From NCBI RefSeq assembly GCF_001315105.1, contig NZ_BAZR01000003.1:1-64000 (forward strand): DNA of 64,000 nt. Direction: 5' to 3'. The DNA is from Paenibacillus sp. JCM 10914. Its GTDB lineage: Bacteria; Bacillota; Bacilli; Paenibacillales; Paenibacillaceae. The translations under genes and the position numbers were made by a program. Below are positions 36,591 to 46,244 of this stretch, one piece after another (position 1 is the stretch's first letter; each line of letters starts with the position of its first letter). Under the pieces are notes generated by a model. It was not told where the DNA came from and did not search any database. It worked only from the letters and a program-made list of their open reading frames with translations.

Positions 36591-38591
36591 TTATACGGGA
36601 TCCACTTTCGCCCGAATTTCGAATTGCCCATTAGGAGCGGGTGGTGCGGTAATGGCCGTTGCAATCCGAACATAGAACACCAGCTCATCATTGGGGTTAA
36701 TCAATTTATTAAACAGTAAGTAATCCTCGGCAATAAACGGATCCGTATAAGAGAGTTCAATGGTCACACCTGATGGCAGCTTGTCTTTAGCAACTTCAAG
36801 CAACAGATTTTGTACGACTTGTCCAAGTTGGTTCTTGACGATGACTTTCTGGTAGTCCGTAGTCTGTCCTGCTACGACAATGTCAAAATCCAGGTGCTTT
36901 AATAAACCGCCAAATGAATCAGAATAGTATTGGCCATTCTCGTCCATGAACATTAATCCAGAGTATGTACCGAGAAATGTGGTAGTCCAACTATCTTGTT
37001 GCCCCCAGCCATCCTGAAACTCTACGGTGAGGGAGTTGTTCTGACCAAATAATATTTCTCTTTCGGAAATATTGAGATTAATATCAAGCGGAGCCGGAGT
37101 GAGAGGGGTGAAACTCCCGTTGGATGGATAATAGGGCTTGTTATTCAGGATGACGCGATATTGAACTTTGCCTTTATCAGGGTCATCTAACTGCCCCATC
37201 AATTTATTTCCACCGACTGTAAGCTGAAGGGTGGCAAGTGTATTCAGCAGATAGAACTCTGCACTAGAGAATTTGGCATCATCAACAGGGGCGTTGGATA
37301 CAATCTTGATGTTGTCGACTTGTGTGTGTTGATTCCAATGAATATTGTCATCGATGTAGTAGGCAACCCTGATTTTATTACCCTTGGAGGAGAAATCTTC
37401 TTCTGTAATGTTGTTTAAAGAGCCAATATCCATGGCATGTCTTCTAACCATCTCCATATTGGATACATCGGTAAGTCTCCATGTATTAAACTTGAAATAT
37501 TCCCAGGTCCGACCTTCGTCAAAGGAAAGTAGTAATTTAATCGTTCCTTCTTGTGAGATTTTATTAATGATGATGGATTGAAGATCCCCGTAGATTTGAA
37601 AGTCCTCATCTTGAATGATGAGTTGGGAGAGGGGGGAGGCTGTCATATTGAAGTGGAGTTCATCAAGATCTTCCTGATCGGTCCAGGTGACGATGTCGAA
37701 GTCGCCGTCTAATTCATCAAGTGGGCTGTAATTAGCTTTTAGCTCTAATTCAGCACTGGTTTTCCGTGGATCGTCGGTATAGTAGAGGACATCCATTGTA
37801 TCTTTGAATTCATCATAAAAACCAAATGGTTCAGTTTCCATCATGATGGAAGATTCCATTTGGTTTGGATCGTCGGTGTATTCAATTATTTGAATGGTTT
37901 GATTTTCCCATTCTTCGGCAATTGTAAAAAAAGTGGTTTCGACATTAAATAAAGCTTCTGTTCTATAAGGGCTTTCAGTCCAATGACACAGCTCAACATC
38001 CCCTGTTAACGTTACCCATGCTTGTTCAGGGATTATAGAAATGTCATCCATCCCATTAGAAAGATAATCGCTTTCACTAACAGATGTGCCTAGAACCTCC
38101 CAGGAACTAAACAAATAGGTTTTATAAACACCCTCATGAAAGACTAGTGTTTTTTCGTCATAAACAGCTTGATATACGATGAGTTCATCAACACCCCAGG
38201 AGTTATTTCCATGTTTGGTTTTGCATTTTATCCGTATAGCTTCAACTAAAGTTGGTGTTATATTGAAAGTTAGATTATTTTTCGCACTAGGGTTACTGCC
38301 GCTATGGAGGATTATCCAGCTTCCATTAACTAGACCTTCAAAATCCCAAGTGTTCATACTAGTTATACTTGGGCTTAATGCATCATAATGACCCAAAACA
38401 ATTTCGTAACGAGAAACATAAAACTTTCTCGGAAAAGTGATAGTTAGATACCCTGGCAGGGTTGGTGTTATAGCTGATCGATAAGGAGATTGTATATTCC
38501 CATCAAATGCATTACGCCCATTTGATGGAGTAACTACAAAACCTTCTTGAGAATCAGAGGTCATTATTGGAATTATTGACACCAATCTCAA
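36591..38591 (-). CDS. Phage tail/adhesin protein with N-terminal discoidin-like domain
   Basis: 666 residues from a TTG at 38591 (AAAGGAGAG upstream). The first 150 residues (NAFDGNIQSPYRSA...GYLTITFPRKFYVSRYEI...WDFEGLVNGSWIILHSG) form an F5/8 type C-like carbohydrate-binding domain, shared with the next genes. The middle contains repeated ELKANYS/ELD..FDIVTWTDQ segments related to the repeat protein downstream. The C-terminus (AITAPPAPNGQFEIRAKVDP) looks like a virion interface. Probably part of the host-binding apparatus. Confidence 0.7.
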   Translation of the reverse strand: MRLVSIIPIMTSDSQEGFVVTPSNGRNAFDGNIQSPYRSAITPTLPGYLTITFPRKFYVSRYEIVLGHYDALSPSITSMNTWDFEGLVNGSWIILHSGSNPSAKNNLTFNITPTLVEAIRIKCKTKHGNNSWGVDELIVYQAVYDEKTLVFHEGVYKTYLFSSWEVLGTSVSESDYLSNGMDDISIIPEQAWVTLTGDVELCHWTESPYRTEALFNVETTFFTIAEEWENQTIQIIEYTDDPNQMESSIMMETEPFGFYDEFKDTMDVLYYTDDPRKTSAELELKANYSPLDELDGDFDIVTWTDQEDLDELHFNMTASPLSQLIIQDEDFQIYGDLQSIIINKISQEGTIKLLLSFDEGRTWEYFKFNTWRLTDVSNMEMVRRHAMDIGSLNNITEEDFSSKGNKIRVAYYIDDNIHWNQHTQVDNIKIVSNAPVDDAKFSSAEFYLLNTLATLQLTVGGNKLMGQLDDPDKGKVQYRVILNNKPYYPSNGSFTPLTPAPLDINLNISEREILFGQNNSLTVEFQDGWGQQDSWTTTFLGTYSGLMFMDENGQYYSDSFGGLLKHLDFDIVVAGQTTDYQKVIVKNQLGQVVQNLLLEVAKDKLPSGVTIELSYTDPFIAEDYLLFNKLINPNDELVFYVRIATAITAPPAPNGQFEIRAKVDPV

Positions 38592-38621
38592 TGACTTTCT
38601 CTCCTTTCTAAAACAATTATT

Positions 38622-39794
38622 TTACTCAATGCTCACATTCTTGATCGGCAATTTTGATTTGTCGATAGTTTGCTTGAAGACTTTGCCAGATCCTAGTGTT
38701 TCACTTTGGTCAACCGCAAATGATTGCGTATTCATTGGACTATATGTATCGATACTTGTTTCCTTGTCCATCCCATACTTAATAAAATTCTCTTCACTTA
38801 GATCGTCCAATAATATTAGTTTAGGTGGGATATATTCAAACATTTTGAAATATTGAATGGCAAATTGTGAAAAGCCAGAACTGATAGACATTACATTGAT
38901 TCTGTATAATTTGTATATGTTTATATTCTCAAACTCGTAAAAGTATTCAATGCCAGTTGATGTAGCCTGATCTACTCTAGAATCTAAATCAACCCAAATG
39001 ACACCATCATCAGAGCCTTGAAATAACCAACTGACAGGTCTTGCCGTAGTACTGAATTGCAATGAATATTTATTAATTATTATGCTATCATTAAACTCAT
39101 AGCCTAAATATCCAGTGGTTGAATTAATAGCCGAATACCAACCTCCTGTTATTTGGCTAAAAGCATACCAAGCATCTTGATTAACACTATTAATACTACT
39201 TGCAAACACTCTGCCTCTTGGCGTATTGTTAGATGTCATATTTGGAATTACCGTACTTTTTCCTTTGTACTCAGGGGTTAAAGAATAGTATTTACTATTT
39301 TCTGACGAAAGTAAGAATTTATTAGTTGGTATATATGCTTTAAATTCAATTTCTTGAGTCCTTGGATTACTAGAAGTAACTCCACTAACTCCCTTCGCCC
39401 GATAATACCTATACCAAGTAGTATTCGAATTCAAAGTTTGTACAGTGGTCACATTCGAGCCACCCCATACAAAAGTTGCTCCAATATCATCATAATTAAC
39501 TCCATTAGTGCTCCCTTGCCATTGCCATGTTCCACATTGTGTAAAGTTACTCATGTATATTTTTGCTTCGCTAATTAGCATAGGAACTTTAAAGTCAAAA
39601 GTAATATATTGCGAACCGTTCAAAACATTCGATATAAAATAAATCGAATTAGTATTACTTGTGCCTATTTCTCCGTCAATTAGATTGTTAGGATCTGGTG
39701 CGTTTGCATTAAGTAACCCTGATGTACTTGTCGAATAGATTAGCGATCTTCGATTTCCACTACCATATATTGACGAATAACTTGTCTTTGTCAT
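38622..39794 (-). CDS. Discoidin-domain phage adhesin
   Basis: 390 residues with two F5/8 type C-like units: residues about 30-150 (YITFDFKVPMLISEAKIY...QWQGSTNGVNYDDIG) and 180-320 (PNMTSNNTPRGRVFAS...ISLQFSTTARPVSWLFQGSDDGVIWVDLDSR). The last 60 residues, FIKYGMD...LGSGKVFKQTIDKSKLPIKNV, are a module that recurs at the C-termini of the two neighbouring upstream genes and presumably attaches the adhesin to the particle. Ligands are likely wall or capsule sugars. Confidence 0.75.
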   Translation of the reverse strand: MTKTSYSSIYGSGNRRSLIYSTSTSGLLNANAPDPNNLIDGEIGTSNTNSIYFISNVLNGSQYITFDFKVPMLISEAKIYMSNFTQCGTWQWQGSTNGVNYDDIGATFVWGGSNVTTVQTLNSNTTWYRYYRAKGVSGVTSSNPRTQEIEFKAYIPTNKFLLSSENSKYYSLTPEYKGKSTVIPNMTSNNTPRGRVFASSINSVNQDAWYAFSQITGGWYSAINSTTGYLGYEFNDSIIINKYSLQFSTTARPVSWLFQGSDDGVIWVDLDSRVDQATSTGIEYFYEFENINIYKLYRINVMSISSGFSQFAIQYFKMFEYIPPKLILLDDLSEENFIKYGMDKETSIDTYSPMNTQSFAVDQSETLGSGKVFKQTIDKSKLPIKNVSIE

Positions 39795-39864
39795 TCACTT
39801 TCACTTACCTTCCTGATTGAATAAACAAGCATTTATATTATAAAAATAACTAGTGAGCTTAATT

Positions 39865-41045
39865 CTACAGAAGTAATATTTTTTTCGTTCTTCTTTTTGA
39901 TAAATCAACTGAATGTTCAAATACCTTTCCAGAACCAAACTGACTCGTTTCCAATTCTATACTTCTCACTGTATCGAATGAAATTAGAGTTTTGACATTC
40001 GATGACTCCATACCATATGATAAAAATTCATTTTCTGTAGGTGACATTTTATTGATTGTAATTAGAGTAGGTTGCGGCTTGTAAAACATCTTAATTCGAT
40101 TTATTCCTATAGAGATTGTGTTATTTCCAGAGCTGATGTTTAAACGGTAAATTTTAAACGCTTTACTATTTATAAATTCAAATTCTCGTGCTGTTTTTTC
40201 CCCTGTCCAAGACTCACCTTTTCTACTATCTAATACTGTCCATTCAAGGTTATCTAACGAACCTTCGAATGTCCATGATGTAGGATATCTGGTGCTGAGA
40301 GTACCATTACCATTAGTAACTTCATATTTGTTAACCTTCGTTAGATCATTAAATGTAAAGCCAATCCATTGAGGGTATCCAGTAGTGCTAGAACCCCAAT
40401 TTTGATTGCTGTCTGTGAAGGCTCTCCAAGCTTCATAACCAGAACCACCCTCTGTAGATGCTCTTATTGTACCAATGGCATTTGAATATACCGTCATATC
40501 TGGGATTAAGCTCTCTGAATAATTATACTCAACAATAGATTTTAATTTATGTTCGTTTAAAAGTAAGATTTTCTGATCATAGAAATATTCAAACATCATA
40601 AGTCTATTTATTCCTGTCCAAGTAGCATGACCGTTGTTTGAGGAAAAATTTAATCTGTATTTTTCGTACTCTTTGCTGTTTGAAAATATATATTCCCTTT
40701 CACTCGAACCCCATCCTGTTTGATTAGTCTGAGAGTCTAGAATGACCCAGTTTGTATTATCGTTAGAACCTTCAAATGTCCAGTCTTTAGGATTTGCACT
40801 TGCTCCACCCGTGCTTGTATAGGTTTAATTGAGTATTTGGATATGACGATCTTTCTTGTAAAATCATATCTTATCCAACCCGCAGTTTGACCATTCGCCG
40901 TTCTCCAATCATTTGCATTACTAAAAGCAATCCATGCTTGATTTTGAGTTGAGCTTGCACTTGCTCCACCCGAAGGCGCAGTATCACTTGTCATTTCTGG
41001 TATGGCATTAACATTAGACAAGTAAGCCATTTCATCACCATCCAT
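39865..41045 (-). CDS. Discoidin-domain phage adhesin, split by a frameshift
   Basis: Two open frames, 41045-40737 and an internal one ending at 39865, belong together. The 5' piece has PEMTSDTAPSGGASASSTQNQAW...AGWIRYDFTRKIVISKYSI; in the other frame the discoidin pattern continues uninterrupted as GGASANPKDWTFEGSNDNTN and on through a second discoidin unit (MTVYSNAIGTIRAS...SWTFEGSLDNLEW). One A appears lost near 40815 in a CAAAGC context. The C-terminus FLSYGME...FGSGKVFEHSVDLSKRR repeats the neighbour's attachment module. If the deletion is real the gene is inactive. Confidence 0.7.
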
Positions 41046-41098
41046 TTCTTGATAGAACCTTTTTAGGAAAGAACAAAAAAGAAGTAGAGGGGCAAGCC

Positions 41099-43342
41099 CT
41101 ACTTCACATTAATTTTCTTAATATCAATATATTTATTAAGTCGCTCTTTGTACATTTTACCTCTACCTAACACCTCGCCTGATGAAGTGTTGTCATCCAT
41201 TGGAATGGTGATTGATGTTGGCTTCCTATCCAATATTGATAAATCATCCATTCCTTCACTTATAAAAGTGTCCACATTAGGCAATATTGTCGATACTGTT
41301 TCCCATTTGGGCGGAATTGCTGATTTAGGTGGAGTATAGCTGTACATCTTTAATTCATTTATGCTTGTAAAGCTAGCATTACCGTTATTTTCAGTCCAAT
41401 TCAGACGATAAGCTTTAAATCTTTGAGGATTATCGATTGTAAATTCAATATCCATAAACCCACTTGACCAAGATTGATTCGTGCGGGTATCCAGCGTAAA
41501 CCAAGTCCCATCTCTTCCATTGGTGGTATCATTGGAGCCTTCAAATGTCCAGACTTTAGGCATTCTAATCAAGTAGGCACTAGTAACGCTTCTTATGACG
41601 TACTTCCCAATATATAAAGGTATGTCGAAAATGTACCCTAGAAAGCCAACGGTACTTCCATTCTTCGTTGTATACCCTTCATTGTTATCAATCTGATCAA
41701 ACGCCTTCCAAGGGGCAGAACCAGTACCATACTCTGTATCTGCAAATGCCAAACCATAAGGTGCAGTGTTTGAAGTCATCTTAGGTATTATAGTGTCAGG
41801 GCTGTACGGCTTTGTCTCTGGTTTCCCAGGCTCCCACCTCATATACTCGCCATTCGCTAAGATAAAAGATTTAATTTGCGGCAATATTTTAATTTCAACG
41901 ACTGGGCGAAAACCACAAGTATTGTATACTTGGTTTGCATTGTAACTGAAATAATAATTGTTCGTCTTGTCGCCTCTTAAAACTCTCTGGCTTGCATGTG
42001 TCGCTAGTGTAGTAGATGACCATGACAATATGCCTCTCCAATTCCAGACATTATTATCTCCTGCCGTAATCGAACTGTTTAAAGTTGAATTAACAATATA
42101 CTTATCCCACTCGTTTTTGTCATCTGTTGCAGAAGTACCACCAGTGAGAAGGCGCATAGATGCTTCGTAACCAATAGATTCGCTTTCGAATTCCAGCTCC
42201 CCAATTTGCATTTGACTTCCACCTTGCGATGACAATACAGAAAAGCGATAGTAGGAGTATCCTTGACTATTCCTAAAAGCAAATCTCGTTTTCACGCCAC
42301 CGATACCGTTGCTATTTTCGAATATATCTCTCCACTTATGACCATCATCTGATCCTTGTAGTTTAAAATGTTTGGGGTGTTCTGTTGGGCTTGACGATAT
42401 AGATGGTGGAGGAGTTATTGATAAAGCAGTAATCATCTGCTTATCATCTTTGAATCTGATGATTAGCTCGGCAGGATCGTTAGCTGATATTCGCCTCGTC
42501 CATTTGTCGCCATTACCATTTTTCCTATCGAACGCTCTCCATCCTTGATATTCACCATAGCTTCCAGTGACATATCCGTTATCAGTAATTATCACTTTGC
42601 CAGACTCATATCCAGACAATACACCAACTGGATTGAATTTAATACATGCGCCGGTAGCTAGTCCATTATTATTCAATGTATCCCACGATATTGAGTTCTG
42701 TATGTTACGATCAGCCACTAAAATCTTCTTTCTGTTGAAGTCTTCAACCATAATCAAGTAGAAGTCTCCGTTAGGTATAGATGTGCTTGTAGCTGGAATG
42801 AAATCTGACGTTTCTTGCCCAAGTCCACTAAAAGAGCCTACTGTATTTGTAGAGATCACAGAATAATTGCAACGGATACGTTTACCAATTTGAAGGTCTT
42901 TGATTTTGGTTACTTCGTCGGGATGAAGAAGGCGGCCATTAGAGTCAATATCAATGCCTTGTATTGACTGATTCTCATTGGGAGAGTTTATAGTTATTAC
43001 AACTGTATGAATGTCGTCACTCAGCCCTGTTTTCTCATATACTAGCGCCGAATTAATCAGCGTATTGGTTAGAAATGTGATTTGCTCTGTCACACCGTCT
43101 ATCGATATAGATGACGGTGTTTGAGATGTGGTGTTGTACTGTCCGATATATCTCAGTTTTGTTCCTCTAAAAGTGAAAGATATCTTATTACCTGCATTGT
43201 TAGAGTGTTTATTTGTTCCACCTGAATATGCAGGATTAGTTTGCGTTATCCATGTCCCCATATATGACAATAGTTGATGATCGGCGTTCATTCGCTTCCA
43301 ACCACTTTCAGGAGCAGTTAAAGATTGACCTATTGTAGCCAT
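41099..43342 (-). CDS. Composite phage adhesin: lectin-like and discoidin domains
   Basis: 747 residues, start with AAGGAGGTG just upstream. In order: a carbohydrate-binding-like beta domain (about 1-130), an inserted discoidin unit (about 250-370, EYQGWRAFDRKNGNGDKWTRR...HFKLQGSDDGHKW), a lectin-like domain (about 150-250 and 380-480) ending NTCGFRPVVEIK, a second discoidin unit (about 520-660), and the C-terminal module FISEGMDDL...LGRGKMYKERLNK. The lectin-like part repeats the whole of the next gene upstream. It appears to be a mosaic built from the same cassettes as its neighbours. Confidence 0.72.
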   Translation of the reverse strand: MATIGQSLTAPESGWKRMNADHQLLSYMGTWITQTNPAYSGGTNKHSNNAGNKISFTFRGTKLRYIGQYNTTSQTPSSISIDGVTEQITFLTNTLINSALVYEKTGLSDDIHTVVITINSPNENQSIQGIDIDSNGRLLHPDEVTKIKDLQIGKRIRCNYSVISTNTVGSFSGLGQETSDFIPATSTSIPNGDFYLIMVEDFNRKKILVADRNIQNSISWDTLNNNGLATGACIKFNPVGVLSGYESGKVIITDNGYVTGSYGEYQGWRAFDRKNGNGDKWTRRISANDPAELIIRFKDDKQMITALSITPPPSISSSPTEHPKHFKLQGSDDGHKWRDIFENSNGIGGVKTRFAFRNSQGYSYYRFSVLSSQGGSQMQIGELEFESESIGYEASMRLLTGGTSATDDKNEWDKYIVNSTLNSSITAGDNNVWNWRGILSWSSTTLATHASQRVLRGDKTNNYYFSYNANQVYNTCGFRPVVEIKILPQIKSFILANGEYMRWEPGKPETKPYSPDTIIPKMTSNTAPYGLAFADTEYGTGSAPWKAFDQIDNNEGYTTKNGSTVGFLGYIFDIPLYIGKYVIRSVTSAYLIRMPKVWTFEGSNDTTNGRDGTWFTLDTRTNQSWSSGFMDIEFTIDNPQRFKAYRLNWTENNGNASFTSINELKMYSYTPPKSAIPPKWETVSTILPNVDTFISEGMDDLSILDRKPTSITIPMDDNTSSGEVLGRGKMYKERLNKYIDIKKINVK

Positions 43343-43345
43343 AAA

Positions 43346-44011
43346 TTACACCTCCTTATATTCAAAAACTGGTCGAAAACCGACTGAAGCAGAATTATTA
43401 GAAAGATTTCCACTAAAATGATTGACTGTAGTTCTTCCTCTAAACGTCCTAAATGCATTCGTTACTGTAGTAGACCCTATTACCAATCCAATTGTGGGAG
43501 TATCTTGTGTCCACGTAAACAATGGACTCCAATTAAACACATCATCTAATGTTTTCCCAAATTGAATTTTTTCTGTTGGGAAATTCACGATGTATTTATC
43601 CCACTCGTTGTTACTAGGCCACCCACCAAGACCCATATCCGACAGTGATAAATTACCATTCACATCCGAATAAGCAACTCCTCCTGTGAGAGAACGAAAG
43701 CTTCCCTTCACCCCTCCAAACACTTCCGTTCTACCCTGAATTACTTTACTTGATTGGTTAAGAGTGTTCCATGATTGTGTGTTCTGAATTATGCGATCAG
43801 CTACTAGAAGACCGATGTCGACCTTGATGTAATAGAAATATCCAGTATCAAAAGATGTTGCTGGCATACCTTCCAATGGATACTCGACTCCCTTGGCCTC
43901 GCCGATTCCCCATGTAGATATACTTTTGTCGTAAAAGCCATAGATATAATCTCCTATCGACAAATCTTGAATCCTTGATCGCAAGATTCCTGTTGTTGCT
44001 GGTATCGGCAT
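43346..44011 (-). CDS. Lectin-like phage protein ending in GFRPV
   Basis: 221 residues: IQDLSIGDYIYGFYDK, LVADRIIQNTQSWNTLNQ, SLTGGVAYSD, NNEWDKYIVN, FRGRTTVNHFSGNLSNNSAS and VGFRPVFEYKEV. The TGG...W...RG...GFRPV order resembles C-type-lectin-fold surface proteins used for binding. The same series occurs, interrupted by a discoidin unit, in the 747-residue gene that follows. The start codon directly follows the TAG of the preceding gene. Confidence 0.65.
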   Translation of the reverse strand: MPIPATTGILRSRIQDLSIGDYIYGFYDKSISTWGIGEAKGVEYPLEGMPATSFDTGYFYYIKVDIGLLVADRIIQNTQSWNTLNQSSKVIQGRTEVFGGVKGSFRSLTGGVAYSDVNGNLSLSDMGLGGWPSNNEWDKYIVNFPTEKIQFGKTLDDVFNWSPLFTWTQDTPTIGLVIGSTTVTNAFRTFRGRTTVNHFSGNLSNNSASVGFRPVFEYKEV

Positions 44012-44584
44012 CTAAACCACCTCAATTCTATCAATAGCTTTAAACTTACTTTTATTAACCTTCGTGCTAAACAACTTCCCCTCATCATTCCAATTCATAT
44101 CTTCTGTACCAATAAGAAAGTATTGTTGATTTAACTCCAAAACTCCATTCGCGCTATTTACATACGGATTGGTATATTTATCTGGAGTAGTAAAGTCATC
44201 AACTGTAAAGTGACTTGATACCTTACTTGCGAACAATTCAATTTTCACTTTGGCGTATTGATCAACTGGTGTGAATATTCCGCCGTTAGCATAATCGATT
44301 TCAGTCCATGGGCTCCATGTCACTCGGTCAGGAGAAGAGGCGGTGTAGATTTTATACGAACCGCTCCCTTTGGTAGCTACATTTCGTGCTATGCGCCTGA
44401 ATGAAGTAACTTTATCTTTAATGACAATCACTTCTGATATCCAACTACCCGTATTGCGATAAACGCCATGGCCGGCATCATCTTGAGTATCTTGAATCAA
44501 ACGCAGCTGATTATTTTCGTATACAACGTTATCGAACGAACCTCTGGAAAAATCGAGCGGGATAGCAATTTCTTGAGTAGCCAT
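44012..44584 (-). CDS. Phage virion protein, adhesin-array member
   Basis: 190 residues with beta-rich pattern (SYKIYTASSPDRVTWSPWTEIDYANGG...YAKVKIELFASKV) like a small sugar-binding or sialidase-type module, and a C-terminal part FLIGTEDMNWNDEGKLFSTKVNKSKFKAIDRI that resembles the attachment module of the discoidin adhesins. Function inferred from position only. Confidence 0.6.
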   Translation of the reverse strand: MATQEIAIPLDFSRGSFDNVVYENNQLRLIQDTQDDAGHGVYRNTGSWISEVIVIKDKVTSFRRIARNVATKGSGSYKIYTASSPDRVTWSPWTEIDYANGGIFTPVDQYAKVKIELFASKVSSHFTVDDFTTPDKYTNPYVNSANGVLELNQQYFLIGTEDMNWNDEGKLFSTKVNKSKFKAIDRIEVV

Positions 44585-44619
44585 GTTTTCTCACTACTTT
44601 CATAAGTAATTTGGTTGTC

Positions 44620-44967
44620 TTAAGCAAAATAACTATCAAAAAATGTGCCAGTAACATCCACGATCTCTTTGCCGTTCGTCATTTGGAGAACGACAATATT
44701 GTACTTTTCATCTTTATGATAACCACCCAATAAGGCCACGATGGGTAAGGTGCTTATTGAGATTTGATGATTGAGTTCGTCAACTAGTGCTGAAACATTG
44801 GTTGTATATTCAGTATGGTACTTACCAGGGCGAAGAGTAAGCGTATAAGATTCGGTGTCCGTAAAAATGTTCAGTTCGTCATTAGCACCTGTAATGATCT
44901 CAACTTCGCCGTTGATCGTCTGATTCCCCCAGACACGCTTGTACTCGTCAGTATAAAATGAATTCAT
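44620..44967 (-). CDS. Small phage structural protein of unknown function
   Basis: 115 residues from the ATG at 44967 (GAGGTGA upstream); a GTG at 44976 is in frame but overlaps this signal. The chain looks like one compact beta domain (GEVEIITGANDELNIFTDTESYTLTLRPGKYHTEY). I do not recognise it. Gene order suggests a virion decoration or fibre component. Confidence 0.6.
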   Translation of the reverse strand: MNSFYTDEYKRVWGNQTINGEVEIITGANDELNIFTDTESYTLTLRPGKYHTEYTTNVSALVDELNHQISISTLPIVALLGGYHKDEKYNIVVLQMTNGKEIVDVTGTFFDSYFA

Positions 44968-44980
44968 TATGTTCACCTCG

Positions 44981-45598
44981 TTATTTAATTTCCCAATTAA
45001 CTATGCCTGCCATATCCTTGATTAACGGAGCGGGTATCTTATCGGCAATCAGTCCGTCACGGCGGATGATTAAGGATCCTTTGAGATCTTGGTTGGCTGA
45101 TATTTTGATTTGGAGATATAATGCTTCATTGAATGGGATCGTTAATATATTTTGAAAGCAAATGATAACTTCTTCGAGTTCCATTCTCTTTTTATAGCCG
45201 ATGTTATATGAAGTGATGCTATGATTAAACCTACCGTTGGCGGCCTTTCTTGTGAATAGATCGGCATCCGATACTGCTTCTTTGTAGGTGATAATATCAT
45301 TGTATAGAAATGTTCTACCTGTTAATGGATACTCTGTGGTCTCCGTTGAATAGGAGATCATAATTCGGTGTCCATTCATGTTGAAGATCCCGTTAGCGAC
45401 GTCAAAGAACACCTGAGATCCTTCACCAATGAGCCCAAATCGGATTAATTTTTCTCTATCAATATCATAGAAGTTGTTTGGTTTTTTCGATTCGAAGTCG
45501 AACTCTGAAGAGAATGAGTTGTCGTAATAATCTGCAATCCATATAAAGGATTGGTTTGGAACAGGGGAGTGATTATATTTTCGATCGCCTAGAATCAT
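44981..45598 (-). CDS. Phage virion protein of unknown function
   Basis: 205 residues from the ATG at 45598 (GGAGGG seven bases upstream); an earlier in-frame ATG at 45613 has no ribosome binding site. Beta-rich, with no recognisable motif; RKYNHSPVPNQSFIWIADYYDNSFSSEFDF opens it. Placed directly upstream of the small structural gene with a 13-base gap, so part of the fibre operon. Confidence 0.6.
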   Translation of the reverse strand: MILGDRKYNHSPVPNQSFIWIADYYDNSFSSEFDFESKKPNNFYDIDREKLIRFGLIGEGSQVFFDVANGIFNMNGHRIMISYSTETTEYPLTGRTFLYNDIITYKEAVSDADLFTRKAANGRFNHSITSYNIGYKKRMELEEVIICFQNILTIPFNEALYLQIKISANQDLKGSLIIRRDGLIADKIPAPLIKDMAGIVNWEIK

Positions 45599-45628
45599 GC
45601 ACGTACCCTCCATTGTATTGTGAGTATA

Positions 45629-45660
45629 GAAAAGGACAGGTACATAATGTACCTGTCCAA
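45629..45660 (-). terminator. Intrinsic terminator inside the fibre region
   Basis: Perfect ten-base stem GGACAGGTAC / GTACCTGTCC with a five-base loop, followed by TTTTC on the minus strand. It separates two blocks of virion genes. Confidence 0.85.
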
Positions 45661-45681
45661 CAAATTTACCGTATGGCTGGT

Positions 45682-46224
45682 TTAGACATACCGGTAGGAG
45701 ACCCTAATTTTAAATTGCTGCTTGCCGCTTTTGGCATCGAGCGGAACGGCTGCTCGCAGGGTTACTGTAGCATAGTTGCCTGCGGCATCTACACGATCAC
45801 CATTGTTGTTTACACCTAGAATTTCTCTAGCTGCCGGGACAAATGGAGTTGGATAAGTAGCTCCCGTATGATCCTTGGTTGTCTGGCCAGTCGTTCCAAT
45901 GGGTTTGGAAGCATCCTTACCGATAATGGAAGTCGGTTGATCCAAATCTGTTTCGCCTAATGAGTCTACTTGAGCGTGAAACCAATTGTTCTTAACAACC
46001 TCGACTTCGTTGCCGATGGTATTGCCCAGACCGCCGGACATATCGCGGGTAGTGATGGTACAATCCTCCATTTTTGAAACATCGGTGGTTTGGCCCTTAT
46101 TGTTCCATATGTTAAATTGGTAAGCTGGCCCTAGGTCACCAGCATCAATGACGCCAAAATCAAATGGTGCTGTTATGGTTTGCGTGTGTGTACTATTCAT
46201 CCATGTAATAACGGGTGTAGCCAT
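45682..46224 (-). CDS. Phage virion protein, possible minor tail or fibre subunit
   Basis: 180 residues, start with AGAGGAG. The chain is beta-rich and acid-poor with Gly/Thr turns (FDFGVIDAGDLGPAYQFNIWNNKGQTTDVSKMEDCTITTRD) and ends with a clean strand QFKIRVSYRYV. An Ig-like or tube-like fold is plausible. Not recognised as a named family. Bounded downstream by a terminator, so it may be made in high amount. Confidence 0.6.
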   Translation of the reverse strand: MATPVITWMNSTHTQTITAPFDFGVIDAGDLGPAYQFNIWNNKGQTTDVSKMEDCTITTRDMSGGLGNTIGNEVEVVKNNWFHAQVDSLGETDLDQPTSIIGKDASKPIGTTGQTTKDHTGATYPTPFVPAAREILGVNNNGDRVDAAGNYATVTLRAAVPLDAKSGKQQFKIRVSYRYV

Positions 46225-46244
46225 TGTGAAAAACTCCTCTGTAT

